NCBI RefSeq assembly: GCF_038002765.1
Contig: NZ_JBBODE010000002.1
Coordinates: forward strand, 930,001-994,000
Direction: 5' to 3'
DNA from: Peribacillus sp. FSL H8-0477
GTDB lineage: Bacteria; Bacillota; Bacilli; Bacillales; DSM-1321
DNA length: 64,000 nucleotides
In this document: positions 23,218 to 31,701 of the stretch, piece by piece
Position numbering within the stretch: position 1 is the first letter of the stretch
How the letters are laid out: every line of letters begins with the position of its first letter
The notes under the pieces: generated by a model
Databases searched by the model: none
Seen by the model: only the letters and a program-made list of their open reading frames with translations
What the model was told of the DNA's origin: nothing
Made by a program: the position numbers and the translations under genes

Positions 23218-24492
23218 ATGGAAAAAGGAGCTAAAGGCGTATTTTATGGTTGGTATGTTGTCTTATGTGGCTTCTTTATAATGTTTGCCGCATACTCTAT
23301 CATAAATTCCTTACACAGCTTATTTATGGTTTCAGTTACTGAAGATTTAGGGATAAGCAGGACCACATTTTCCATTGCCCTCTCCATCTCTGGTCTAGGC
23401 GTGGCAGTAGCTTCCCCGTTCATGGGAAGACTTCTGGCAAAAGGGAATATGAGGCTGATTATGTCCATTTGTGTAGTAGCGGCAGGAGTGGGATTTATGT
23501 CGTACTCATTAGCCAGTTCAGCTTTATACTTTTGTATTGTCGGATTTATGATTGGGATCTGTGTAGCCGGTTTTTCAAATATCCCTATTTCCATTATGGT
23601 AACGAATTGGTTTTATGAGAAAAAGGGGAAGGCGATGGGTTTTGCCTTTGCTGGATCAGGATTAGGGGCTGCCGTACTTAGTCCAGTCCTAACTACAATT
23701 ATCACAAACTATGGTTGGAGAACGGCTTATGTTATAGCAGGGGTTCTTCTTATTGTCTTAACACTCCCATTTGTTTTACTTTTTGCCAAGAAAAGCCCTT
23801 CTGAAAAAGGACTCGTTCCACTTGGTGCTGATAAAATAGAGGTAACTGAGAGCATAGAGACAGAAAAGAGCGGCTTAACGATGGGTGAAGCAAAGAAGAC
23901 CGTTATGTTTTGGGTTTTTGTATTAGGTGTCGTTTGTTTTGCTTTAGTAGCAGGAGGCGTACAGATGCATATACCCGCCTATTTAATAGACATTGGTCAT
24001 CCCGCCATTTTTGCTGGTACGATTTTTGGTCTCCTTTCCCTTGCAAACACAGTGGGGAAATTAATATTAGGTGCTGTATTGGATAAATTCGGAACTGCTG
24101 GAGGAGCAATCTACGTAGGAATATGTATGACGATTGCTATGATATCCCTTCTGTTGGCAAAAGGACAAGCATTCGCTTATCTATTTGCTATTGCATTTGG
24201 ATTCAGTGTGGTCATATCGACAATAGGCCCGCCATTTATGACAAATGATATCTTTGGAAGCAAAGATTTCGGTGCCATTTTTGGGATTGTACAAGTTTTC
24301 TTTGTAGCAGCAGGCTCATCAGGTGTCATTGTTTCTGGGTTAATCTATGATCTCACTGATAGCTACCGTGTCGCTTGGCTCTTCTTTCTTGGCCTATTTA
24401 TCTTCAGCATGATATGTGTACTCATGGCAAATAGCATGAAAGGGAAAACGAAAGCTAAATTTAAGGTGGAGCCAAATCAAAAAATCGTTTAA
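23218..24492 (+). CDS. MFS transporter (monocarboxylate/OFA-like)
   Basis: About 424 residues from ATG 23218, chosen because the hydrophobic part starts at GVFYGWYVVLCGFFIMF; an in-frame ATG at 23188 gives ten more residues. Twelve hydrophobic segments are visible, with a basic/acidic central loop (KSPSEKGLVPLGADKIEVTESIETEKSG). The N-terminal GWYVVLCGF and the loop GLGVAVASPFMGRLLAKGNMR are typical of carboxylate-type MFS carriers. As last gene of the cluster it probably imports the substrate acid. It ends at a very strong terminator. Confidence 0.82.
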   Translation: MEKGAKGVFYGWYVVLCGFFIMFAAYSIINSLHSLFMVSVTEDLGISRTTFSIALSISGLGVAVASPFMGRLLAKGNMRLIMSICVVAAGVGFMSYSLASSALYFCIVGFMIGICVAGFSNIPISIMVTNWFYEKKGKAMGFAFAGSGLGAAVLSPVLTTIITNYGWRTAYVIAGVLLIVLTLPFVLLFAKKSPSEKGLVPLGADKIEVTESIETEKSGLTMGEAKKTVMFWVFVLGVVCFALVAGGVQMHIPAYLIDIGHPAIFAGTIFGLLSLANTVGKLILGAVLDKFGTAGGAIYVGICMTIAMISLLLAKGQAFAYLFAIAFGFSVVISTIGPPFMTNDIFGSKDFGAIFGIVQVFFVAAGSSGVIVSGLIYDLTDSYRVAWLFFLGLFIFSMICVLMANSMKGKTKAKFKVEPNQKIV

Positions 24493-24501
24493 TAATACAC
24501 T

Positions 24502-24549
24502 ATTTACCTAAAAACCCCCGGAAATTATTCCGGGGGTTTTTAGGTAAAT
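24502..24549. terminator. Strong bidirectional terminator
   Basis: A perfect 20-bp stem (24502-24521 with 24530-24549) including CCCCCGG/CCGGGGG, with T-runs both ways. It closes the catabolic cluster. 24550-24754 shows no convincing gene; a 67-codon minus frame there runs into the terminator. Confidence 0.92.
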
Positions 24550-24754
24550 AGCATGGATGAAAATACACAATAAATTGTTCATTCCATTCTTTGTTTTTAT
24601 TAAAGAATAGGTCAATAGCAACGAGATCAAAGGATAAGCCTAGAGAGTTAGAAACGATGGTGTATAAATCAAATGATAATGATGTAAAGATCGTATCAAC
24701 CATATAATTGACAACGCAAAGAAAAATAAAGTATGTAGTAAATGTCTTTTATGT

Positions 24755-25234
24755 TCATAAACTTGGTTTATTGTGTCTAGCTTTGTTATTACTAATAGCT
24801 AGCAGCATAAATGGACCAGTGACACATATGGTTAAAGCATAAACAATAATCATAATTTTATATTTTTCAGAATACCGTTTATAAATATGATAGTGTACGT
24901 ATATGTTTGCTACGTATGTAATAATGAAATAGAACGGGATCGGTGTCCAAGATATAGCCGAGATGACTAACATGATAATAGCTAGATACTTAACTTTAGA
25001 TTCTTTTTCAGCTAATCTCCCTAAAAGGAAATCCATTAGTATTATGGGGATCCAGGCAAACCACGCAATCTTACTTTGTCCTTGTTCTCGAGCTATTCTA
25101 GTTAAAGCAATACCATTGCAAATATATACTGTTATAGCCAGTATGAGCACTAATAACAATAGTGCTAATATAATAGCTAAATGATCTGGATTGGCTGCCC
25201 AACCTTCAAACCCACTTAATACCCCATTCTCCAT
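24755..25234 (-). CDS. Hypothetical membrane protein
   Basis: 159 residues with about four or five hydrophobic segments (about 20-45, 60-72, 84-108, 125-148) separated by short charged loops (ALTRIAREQGQSKIAWFAWIP; HYHIYKRYSEKYK). The RBS on the minus strand is TGAGGCACA before ATG 25234. There is no catalytic motif. It resembles small Bacillus integral-membrane proteins of unknown role and is monocistronic. The 252 bases upstream up to 25487 hold nothing I can identify. Confidence 0.65.
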   Translation of the reverse strand: MENGVLSGFEGWAANPDHLAIILALLLLVLILAITVYICNGIALTRIAREQGQSKIAWFAWIPIILMDFLLGRLAEKESKVKYLAIIMLVISAISWTPIPFYFIITYVANIYVHYHIYKRYSEKYKIMIIVYALTICVTGPFMLLAISNNKARHNKPSL

Positions 25235-25486
25235 TAATTGTGCCTCATTTCATATGAAAATAGTTTCTGTCTACTTAAATCTTCTTAAAGAGCAGGTTAT
25301 GTTAAAATCTTTTAAATTGTTTAAATTATTACAATATAATTATAGACTTTCTTCAAGGAAAAGGTCAATTCGATAGATAATTGAGACGGCATTCCTTTCT
25401 AATAAAACTGTTTAATTTGAGCCGAAAAACCCATAATTAAGTAATTTTCCTTTATAATATAATAAAACGATAAGGGATGATGCAGA

Positions 25487-25708
25487 ATGCCGTTTGAGGA
25501 TATTTTACCGCGTTTAAAAAATGGAGAGAAAATTATACGTAAAGGTTGGGGCGGGGCGGAGCTGTATGTGAAATATGTTCCAGCAACGACAATTGAAGAG
25601 ACACCGCTGAATCCTTACCTCGTTATTAATGTTACGGGTGAAGGGTACACAATATTCACTCCAACCATTTGCGATATATTAGCAGAGGATTGGGAAATTG
25701 TACAATAA
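25487..25708 (+). CDS. DUF2829 / Tad2-like protein
   Basis: 73 residues: MPFEDILPRLKNGEKIIRKGWGGAELYV at the start and TICDILAEDWEIVQ at the end. Conserved K-NG-x-x-I-x-R-x-GW and the closing D-x-L-A-x-D-W identify DUF2829. Family members include phage Tad2, which sequesters the signalling nucleotide of Thoeris defence. Many members sit in phages, yet here no prophage genes surround it. Whether this chromosomal copy binds a nucleotide is unknown. The RBS is AAGGGATGATG; a terminator follows. Confidence 0.75.
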   Translation: MPFEDILPRLKNGEKIIRKGWGGAELYVKYVPATTIEETPLNPYLVINVTGEGYTIFTPTICDILAEDWEIVQ

Positions 25709-25711
25709 TAA

Positions 25712-25746
25712 AGAGCAACTCTTATCTTTAGGAGTTGCTTTTTTAT
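25712..25746 (+). terminator. Rho-independent terminator
   Basis: AGCAACTC and GAGTTGCT (25714-25721 with 25732-25739) followed by TTTTTTATTT; after the DUF2829 gene. Confidence 0.85.
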
Positions 25747-25767
25747 TTGAAAATAGGAGAGAACAAA

Positions 25768-26490
25768 ATGAAATTTGAAGAGTTTAAGAATAAAACAATC
25801 TTTATTACGGGTGCTGCATCCGGCATTGGTCAGGCACAAGCGGCAGCTTTTTTAGCTAACGGTGCACATGTAATTGGATTAGATCTACAAGAGTCGACAA
25901 TTACTCACGAATTTTATACGCATTACATAGGCAGTGTTACAGACTCAGAGCTGATAAAGAATATTATTGGTGAGAAAACTATAGACATTTTATGTAATAC
26001 GGCGGGTATCCTTGACAACTATGCTAAATCGTTAGATACCGACGAGGCGCTATGGGATCAAATATTTAGTGTCAATATTAAAGGTATATATATCGTTACG
26101 AACGCAGTTCTACCAAATATGCTTGCTCGAAAAAAAGGGATCATCATCAATATGACTTCAATTGCGGGACTGGTTTCAGGAGGCGGCGGTGCAGCTTACA
26201 CGGCTTCAAAGCATGCGGTCATTGGTTATACAAAGCAACTTTCTTATGATTATTGCACGGAAGGTATTCGTGTGAATGCGTTAGCGCCTGGTGCCATTCA
26301 AACGCCGATGAATGCAGCAGATTTTGAAGGTGCAGGCGAGATGGCTAAGTGGGTTGAAAATAACACACCTGCGCGGAGATGGGCGATGCCAGAAGAAGTT
26401 GCAAATGTTACATTATTTATAGCTAGTAATGCGGCTGACTATATGCACGCAACGGTAATACCAATTGATGGTGGATGGATGAATAAATAG
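25768..26490 (+). CDS. SDR-family oxidoreductase (3-oxoacyl-ACP reductase-like)
   Basis: 240 residues from ATG 25768 (RBS AGGAGAG); an upstream in-frame ATG at 25735 lies inside the preceding terminator. Classical short-chain dehydrogenase: TGAASGIGQAQA (cofactor loop), CNTAGILDN (in place of NNAG), Ser in INMTSIAGLVSG and Y-x-x-x-K as YTASKHAVIGY. The C-terminus has RVNALAPGAIQTPM. The D after the second strand (IGLDLQES) suggests NAD preference. Substrate unknown; no operon partner. Confidence 0.82.
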   Translation: MKFEEFKNKTIFITGAASGIGQAQAAAFLANGAHVIGLDLQESTITHEFYTHYIGSVTDSELIKNIIGEKTIDILCNTAGILDNYAKSLDTDEALWDQIFSVNIKGIYIVTNAVLPNMLARKKGIIINMTSIAGLVSGGGGAAYTASKHAVIGYTKQLSYDYCTEGIRVNALAPGAIQTPMNAADFEGAGEMAKWVENNTPARRWAMPEEVANVTLFIASNAADYMHATVIPIDGGWMNK

Positions 26491-26514
26491 ATTTCCGAAA
26501 AATGAAAATTTAGC

Positions 26515-26544
26515 TTGATGCAGATAAGTTAAGGTAGGTATAAT
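26515..26544 (+). promoter_or_regulatory. Sigma-A promoter of the queT leader
   Basis: TTGATG (26515-26520), an 18-base spacer and a perfect TATAAT (26539-26544). Transcription would start near 26551, at the base of the leader structure. Confidence 0.65.
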
Positions 26545-26550
26545 GAACGG

Positions 26551-26653
26551 TGGTAACCACTATGACACTTCGGTAGGGCAATCTAGCTCTTACTCCTTTG
26601 GTCATAGTTATTAGTAAAACGATGAGTGTCGTTTTACAAAGGAGGAAAAGAAT
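26551..26653 (+). promoter_or_regulatory. preQ1-II-like riboswitch in the queT leader
   Basis: ACTATGAC (26559-26566) pairs with GTCATAGT (26601-26608). The loop it closes ends in CTCCTTTG (26593-26600), which pairs perfectly with CAAAGGAG (26637-26644), the Shine-Dalgarno. Between lies a 9-bp hairpin GTAAAACGA/TCGTTTTAC (26614-26637). This H-type pseudoknot with an embedded hairpin that masks the RBS is the topology of the preQ1-II (COG4708) riboswitch, and the gene controlled is queT, the expected target. The loop CTAGCTCTTACTCCTTT resembles the consensus loosely. Class assignment is inference. Confidence 0.6.
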
Positions 26654-27157
26654 ATGGAAAATACGATTGCTTCGTCACGCTCGCATGTTAGCGACTTGAC
26701 GAAAACAGCATTGGTCGCAGCTCTTTACGTAGTGGTAACGGTGATTTTAGCGGTTATTAGCTTCGGTGCAGTACAGCTGCGCTTATCCGAAATGTTTAAC
26801 TACCTTGCACTTTTCAACAAACGCTATGTATATGCTGTGACACTAGGTGTTGTGCTTGCGAATTTTTACTCGCCAACATGGATAATTGACGTGCCGCTTG
26901 GAGGAATCGCAACATTACTTGTCCTCTTACTTTGTCGAGCACTAACGAAAAATATTCAAAGCATCGCATTAAAAATCGTCATAACGGGGATCCTTTTCAC
27001 TGTTTCGATGGTTACAGTGGCAGGTCAACTAACTATTGTTCTCGGATTACCTTTTTGGCCTACATACGCCTTAGTTGCAATCGGTGAAGCTTTCTCGATG
27101 GCAGTAGGAGGTATAACCATATACATGTTAAATAAAAAAATTAATTTCTCAAAATAA
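26654..27157 (+). CDS. queT: QueT-type queuosine precursor transporter
   Basis: 167 residues, about five to six membrane segments, an ECF S-component of the QueT family. Typical are the stretch AALYVVVTVILAVISFGAVQLRLSEMFNYLALF and the later VLANFYSPTWIIDVPLGGIATLL. It would capture preQ1 or a related precursor and needs the shared EcfAA'T module, which is not encoded here. RBS AAAGGAGG is occluded by the leader structure, so translation is probably shut off when precursor is plentiful. Confidence 0.88.
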   Translation: MENTIASSRSHVSDLTKTALVAALYVVVTVILAVISFGAVQLRLSEMFNYLALFNKRYVYAVTLGVVLANFYSPTWIIDVPLGGIATLLVLLLCRALTKNIQSIALKIVITGILFTVSMVTVAGQLTIVLGLPFWPTYALVAIGEAFSMAVGGITIYMLNKKINFSK

Positions 27158-27166
27158 AGTTAAACA

Positions 27167-27217
27167 GTACCCTATGTGTAAACACTTAAATCAGTTTACC
27201 TATAGGGTATTTTTATA
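27167..27217 (+). terminator. Terminator of queT
   Basis: TACCCTAT..GTAAAC and GTTTAC..ATAGGGTA form a stem (about 27168-27209) followed by TTTTTAT. Confidence 0.75.
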
Positions 27218-27446
27218 TAGTATGGGATAGGAAATGAACCGTATATCTGCTGGTTTTTTTGCTGTCAAAGATGTAAATAAAAAAATCAATGATATCGAGA
27301 GAAACATTTTGTTAGGAAAATAGGGAACTTTAAGAATAATCATCTGAAACCGGCCCTCAATAAATTTATAATTATTGTATGGCTGAACTTTAGAGACCAT
27401 TATTGTAACTGGTGAGATAACGAAAGAAATAGAGCAGGTGAATAAT

Positions 27447-29087
27447 TTGAGTACAGTAGAAATCGTATCCTATCAATTTGATCAAACAATCTTAAATCAA
27501 ATTAATAATGAAGAACAATTTTTAAACTACCCGGTCATTTATATTTTAAATGGAAATAAAGAGGCTTATATAGGTGAAACTGTTATTTTTAAAAATCGAA
27601 TGAAAGCACATATTAAGAATAAGGATCGGAAAAATTTAGATCAAATTAATTTAATCAAGCATGAGGAATTTAATCGTTCAGCAACCTTTCATTTAGAAAC
27701 GAAGCTCATCAATTATTTTATTGGTGATGAAAAATATACCTTACAAAATAAAAGCAAAACAGTGAACGATTTTACCCATAATTATTATAACAAACCATTT
27801 TATGACCAGAAGCTATTTACAGAGATATGGTCGGAATTATATGCGCAAAAGTTAGTAAATAACGAGCTTCATACAATAGAAAATAAAGATATATTCAAGC
27901 TTTCACCATTTAAAGAACTCTCGATCGAACAAATTGATTTAAAAGAAAAAGTATTAGAGTTTTGTGAAGGGCAAGTAGTAAAAGATCATAATGAATACGG
28001 AAGCTTATATGTAATTGAAGGTGAAGCAGGAGTAGGGAAAAGTGTTGTGTTAAGCTCTATATTTAATACAATCCAAACACAATCAACAGAGCAATTTTCA
28101 AATTTATATGGTACAGAAAACTACTTAGTTGTGAACCATGAGGAAATGTACAAAACATATAAGAGTATTGCGAAGCAAGTAAAACATTTAAAAGGGAAGA
28201 ATTTTGCAAAGCCTACTTCACTTATCAATCAGCTTCAAAAAGCCAAGAAAAAGGCTGATATCATTTTTGTAGATGAAGCACATTTACTATTAACAAGGCC
28301 TGATACCTATAATAACTTCTATGGACAAAACCAATTGGAGGAGCTACTAAAATTAGCAAAGGTAGTTGTCATTATCTTTGACCAAGACCAGGTCTTAAAA
28401 TTGAAAAGTCTTTGGGGAGATTCCACATTAAAGAAACTTGAAAAGATAAGCGCATACTACGATCGATACAAACTCACAAATCAGTTCCGTATGCAGGCAA
28501 ATGATGAGATTATTAACTGGATAAATCAATTTAAACAGAAACAGTTGAAGCCACTACCGAAAGATGAAAACTATGAATTTAAGGTGTTTGCATCATTAAA
28601 AGACATGCACGAGGCCATTAAGCAAAGAAATAAAGAATTTGGTCTAAGCAGAGTTGTATCGACATTTGATTTTCTACATAAAAAAGACAAGGAAATCTAC
28701 TATGTTAGTGAAGCTAATGGCGATTATAAAATACCTTGGAACACCACTGATAGCAAGTATACATGGGCAGAAAATACGGAGACAGTTGAGGAGGCAGGAT
28801 CTATTTACACGATTCAAGGGTTTGATTTAAACTATGTAGGTGTTTTGTTAGGACCGTCTGTTCAATATGACGCAGTCAATGATTGCCTATTGATTGATAC
28901 AACGTTATATAAGGACATTGGTGCATACACAGGAATGGATGGAACTAAAAATGTAAATGAAGCTAAAGAACGAATCGTACTTAATTCCATCAATATTTTA
29001 ATGAAAAGGGGAATTAAAGGGCTTTATATTTATGCGACCGATGAAGCATTACGAAACAAATTAGTAGAATATCAATCAAAAGCTTGA
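27447..29087 (+). CDS. GIY-YIG nuclease-DUF2075 ATPase fusion
   Basis: 546 residues from TTG 27447, with AGGTG six bases upstream; an in-frame GTG at 27438 is the alternative. Residues about 30-100 are a GIY-YIG nuclease (VIYILNGNKEAYIGET, then FKNRMKAHI). Residues about 185-545 are a DUF2075 P-loop domain: Walker A GEAGVGKS, Walker B ADIIFVDEAHLLL, a Q-F-R-M-Q arginine motif and late YTIQGFDLNYVGVLLGP. DUF2075 is a helicase-like ATPase often tied to defence and RNA/DNA processing. It stands alone, with no methylase or toxin partner except an unrelated-looking methyltransferase downstream. Confidence 0.8.
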   Translation: MSTVEIVSYQFDQTILNQINNEEQFLNYPVIYILNGNKEAYIGETVIFKNRMKAHIKNKDRKNLDQINLIKHEEFNRSATFHLETKLINYFIGDEKYTLQNKSKTVNDFTHNYYNKPFYDQKLFTEIWSELYAQKLVNNELHTIENKDIFKLSPFKELSIEQIDLKEKVLEFCEGQVVKDHNEYGSLYVIEGEAGVGKSVVLSSIFNTIQTQSTEQFSNLYGTENYLVVNHEEMYKTYKSIAKQVKHLKGKNFAKPTSLINQLQKAKKKADIIFVDEAHLLLTRPDTYNNFYGQNQLEELLKLAKVVVIIFDQDQVLKLKSLWGDSTLKKLEKISAYYDRYKLTNQFRMQANDEIINWINQFKQKQLKPLPKDENYEFKVFASLKDMHEAIKQRNKEFGLSRVVSTFDFLHKKDKEIYYVSEANGDYKIPWNTTDSKYTWAENTETVEEAGSIYTIQGFDLNYVGVLLGPSVQYDAVNDCLLIDTTLYKDIGAYTGMDGTKNVNEAKERIVLNSINILMKRGIKGLYIYATDEALRNKLVEYQSKA

Positions 29088-29123
29088 ACAACGTATAAAT
29101 AAATAGGAAGAAGGATTTAATCA

Positions 29124-29753
29124 ATGAGTAGTATATTTCCAAAATGGTATGATTTTTTTATGGGCCCTTTGGAAAAAGGGAAATTTAAAACGGTTCGAAA
29201 AGAACTGCTTCAACGGGCTGATGGTTCAGTTCTTGAAATAGGTTCAGGTACTGGAGTGAATTTTCCTTATTATCATCATTCGGTTACAACAGTTACTGCC
29301 ATTGAACCTAGTCAACATATGATTGACCGTTCTAGAAAGAAAAGAGAAATGTCTGTAGTGCCTATCCAAATTATCAAGGATAGTGCTGAGCGATTGCCTT
29401 TTGATGATCATACGTTTGATACGGTGGTGGCTACGTTAGTACTCTGCACGATCCCCAATCCGGAAACGGCTTTACAAGAAATGAAAAGAGTCTGTAAACC
29501 GGAAGGCAAGATTCTAATATTTGAACACGTTAAAATGAAAAATGTTGTTCTTGCTAACTTACAGGAGTGCCTTACGCCTTTATGGAAAAAAGTATGTGAT
29601 GGCTGCTGTTTAAATCGAGATACATTACAGATGATAAACGAGAACGGAATGGAAATAGTACATAAAAAAACTTTTTACAATGGGCTCTTTATTCAAGTAG
29701 AAGTAGGGATAAAAGAAGGGCAACATCGGTCCCAAACTGACATATTTGTGTAG
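29124..29753 (+). CDS. Class I SAM-dependent methyltransferase
   Basis: 209 residues. SAM-binding motif I is VLEIGSGTGVNFPYY (about 36-50), motif II is TAIEPSQHMIDRSRKK, then DSAERLPFDDHTFDTVVATLVLCTIPNPETALQEMKRVCKPEGKILIFEHV. The closest familiar proteins are UbiE/phospholipid N-methyltransferase-like enzymes. The later NLQECLTPLWKKVCDGCCLNRDT fits small-molecule or lipid methylation rather than DNA. RBS AGGAAGAAGGA. No operon evidence beyond a 36-base gap to the GIY-YIG gene. Confidence 0.8.
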   Translation: MSSIFPKWYDFFMGPLEKGKFKTVRKELLQRADGSVLEIGSGTGVNFPYYHHSVTTVTAIEPSQHMIDRSRKKREMSVVPIQIIKDSAERLPFDDHTFDTVVATLVLCTIPNPETALQEMKRVCKPEGKILIFEHVKMKNVVLANLQECLTPLWKKVCDGCCLNRDTLQMINENGMEIVHKKTFYNGLFIQVEVGIKEGQHRSQTDIFV

Positions 29754-29956
29754 GCTTTTTTGTAACCGAAACTTCCTCTTATTCTATAGATCATCTAACA
29801 TGTAACGAAAAATTAAGCCTGCCTTAAAAAAGAAGCAAAATTCTAATGAGTTAGAATATATTATGTAATAATCTAAATTTGAAAAGAGCTAATAAATAGT
29901 ATTAAATGAAGGAAAATGGAGTGAGTAAATATTTCAATACTAAAGGGAGATAAGCT

Positions 29957-30595
29957 ATGAAAAATGACTGGGAGATAGCTATGGAGTCTATTTCCAAAAT
30001 TACTGTTTTTTCAAATCCAAATAACGAGTCTGTAACCATAAGCGGTGAAACGGATAATATGAAGTGTATTGGGATGGGAACAGATGCGGCTGTTTTTCAA
30101 TCTCCTTATGCCCCAGCTTTTGCATTTAAAAAATATGCTAAAGATAAAGTATTCAAAGTCAAAATTGAAGCAAGTGTTTATGATAGATTGGGAGACTCGC
30201 CTTTTTTCCCGAAATGTTTTGCATCATACGACGATTATTTGGTTTTAAGCTACGAAGAAGGAAAAACACTCTGTGACTGCCTTTTACAAGGTATTCACAT
30301 TCCAAAACAGATTATAAATGACGTAGAGGAAGCAAGAGCGTACATTCAAAAAAAGGGACTTAACCCACGTGATATCCATTTGAAAAACATCCTACTCCAA
30401 AATGGAAGAGCAATAGTCCTTGATGTTTCTGAGTACACCAAGCCAGGGAACGATTTTCGTTGGGAGATGCTTAAAAAAGGTCATACACAATATTACCATT
30501 TAATAGATGGACAGCCTGTGCCCTTTTGGTTAGTGGAAAAGGTTCGGAAATGGTATAACCAGCAGAAAAAAATGACTGGCGTTCTTGATGAATAG
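29957..30595 (+). CDS. Protein kinase-like protein (YrzF-like)
   Basis: 212 residues. A kinase-like fold with a reduced N-lobe (GMGTDAAVFQSPYAPAFAFKKYAKDKVFKVKIEASVYDRL: Gly loop, Lys, αC Glu) and the catalytic loop NPRDIHLKNILLQNGRAIVLDVSEY. Here H-R-D is replaced by P-R-D-I-H, the metal Asn is kept, and D-F-G becomes D-V-S. It resembles B. subtilis YrzF. Possibly a small atypical Ser/Thr kinase; activity not certain. RBS AAAGGGAGATAAG. Confidence 0.75.
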   Translation: MKNDWEIAMESISKITVFSNPNNESVTISGETDNMKCIGMGTDAAVFQSPYAPAFAFKKYAKDKVFKVKIEASVYDRLGDSPFFPKCFASYDDYLVLSYEEGKTLCDCLLQGIHIPKQIINDVEEARAYIQKKGLNPRDIHLKNILLQNGRAIVLDVSEYTKPGNDFRWEMLKKGHTQYYHLIDGQPVPFWLVEKVRKWYNQQKKMTGVLDE

Positions 30596-30639
30596 TATTG
30601 AGCAAATCATAAATGCGATTTCCTTAAGGTCTTCTGTTT

Positions 30640-30684
30640 AAAAAGTCTAAATCCTGTTGCTTCAAGGGTTTGGGCTTTTTTTTG
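30640..30684 (+). terminator. Weak Rho-independent terminator
   Basis: AAAGTCTAAATCC pairs (with G-U pairs) with GGGTTTGGGCTTT, followed by a T-run; after the kinase-like gene. Confidence 0.6.
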
Positions 30685-30792
30685 TCTTGAAAGTGCCTGA
30701 TAATGATTTTTATTCCCTGTAATTACCATTATAATAGCAGAAGACAGGTGCTAACGACCGGATTAAAAATAGGTGAATTAGGTGGGGAAATT

Positions 30793-31614
30793 ATGATTGT
30801 TGAGTTGGATAAAAGTGAATTTAGAAAATGCAGAGGGTTGCTTCATCCAGAGGGGCAATTAGAAGCAGCAGCCATAGTTGAAGGAATGAACCCTGGAAGG
30901 ATATTTGTAGATGATCGGCTGCAGCCTGAAACTGGACTAATATGGTTAGGGAATAATGATGGCTTCCTTTTTATTGGAAATGAGGATAATGAGAGCTTTA
31001 ATACTTATATCAATCATTTCATTGATTCTATCATCACTCAAGAGGCAAAAAAAGTTCATTTGGATTGTTTTGAAGCTATTGGGAATCACAATAAGTGGAA
31101 TGAAATAATCGAAGAAGTATTTGAACATCGCTGTTTAGGGACTTGGAACCAAAGAATTTATTTGTTGATAACAGAAAAGTATAGAAGTAACTGTGAGCCA
31201 ATACTTAAAGAAGGATATGAAGTAGTAAAAATAGACGAAACTTTAGTTGAAAATAAAGGTACAATCAATCTTGATTTTTTACATGCAAAGATCCTTGAGT
31301 TTTGGTCCTCACCTGAAAAATTTTTAGAGGAAGGATGCGGCTACTGCGTTGTTTACAGACATGAAGTGGTTAGTATTTGTTTCTCTGGATTTGTGGCGGG
31401 GAGAGTTCATGGGATCGCTATAGAAACAGTAGAAGCGCACCAAGGGGAAAAATTAGCTCAAAAGATTGCTCATCAGTTTGTTAAAGACTGTTTGCAGAAT
31501 AACCAGCTTCCATATTGGGACTGTATGGAAAGTAATAAGCCTTCAATTGCCATTGCAGAAAAGGTAGGATTTGAGAAAATGGCTACGTATGTAGGGTATG
31601 AATTCCCTTTATGA
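30793..31614 (+). CDS. GNAT-family acetyltransferase
   Basis: 273 residues from ATG 30793 (RBS TTAGGTGGGG). An in-frame ATG 30 codons upstream has no RBS and is rejected. The C-terminal GNAT domain shows VHGIAIETVEAHQGEKLAQKIAHQFVKDCL (motif A, with the acetyl-CoA loop reading Q-G-E-K-L-A) and PYWDCMESNKPSIAIAEKVGFEKM. The N-terminal 140 residues resemble the paired half of double-domain GNATs in Bacillus. Substrate unknown. Monocistronic. Confidence 0.75.
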   Translation: MIVELDKSEFRKCRGLLHPEGQLEAAAIVEGMNPGRIFVDDRLQPETGLIWLGNNDGFLFIGNEDNESFNTYINHFIDSIITQEAKKVHLDCFEAIGNHNKWNEIIEEVFEHRCLGTWNQRIYLLITEKYRSNCEPILKEGYEVVKIDETLVENKGTINLDFLHAKILEFWSSPEKFLEEGCGYCVVYRHEVVSICFSGFVAGRVHGIAIETVEAHQGEKLAQKIAHQFVKDCLQNNQLPYWDCMESNKPSIAIAEKVGFEKMATYVGYEFPL

Positions 31615-31701
31615 TCATGCTGAAATACCATACAAAGTATTTATTCGATATATAAAGATACGTATGGTTCAGTGAAATTCATTTAAAGGAGGTGCTTATA
31701 G

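Noticed and set aside
24500..24703. 67-codon minus-strand frame
   Set aside because: It runs through the strong 24502-24549 terminator and has no RBS or protein-like composition.
29124..29753. Restriction-modification partner for the GIY-YIG protein
   Set aside because: The methyltransferase motifs fit small-molecule/lipid enzymes, without the N-P-P-Y or P-C motif of DNA methylases.
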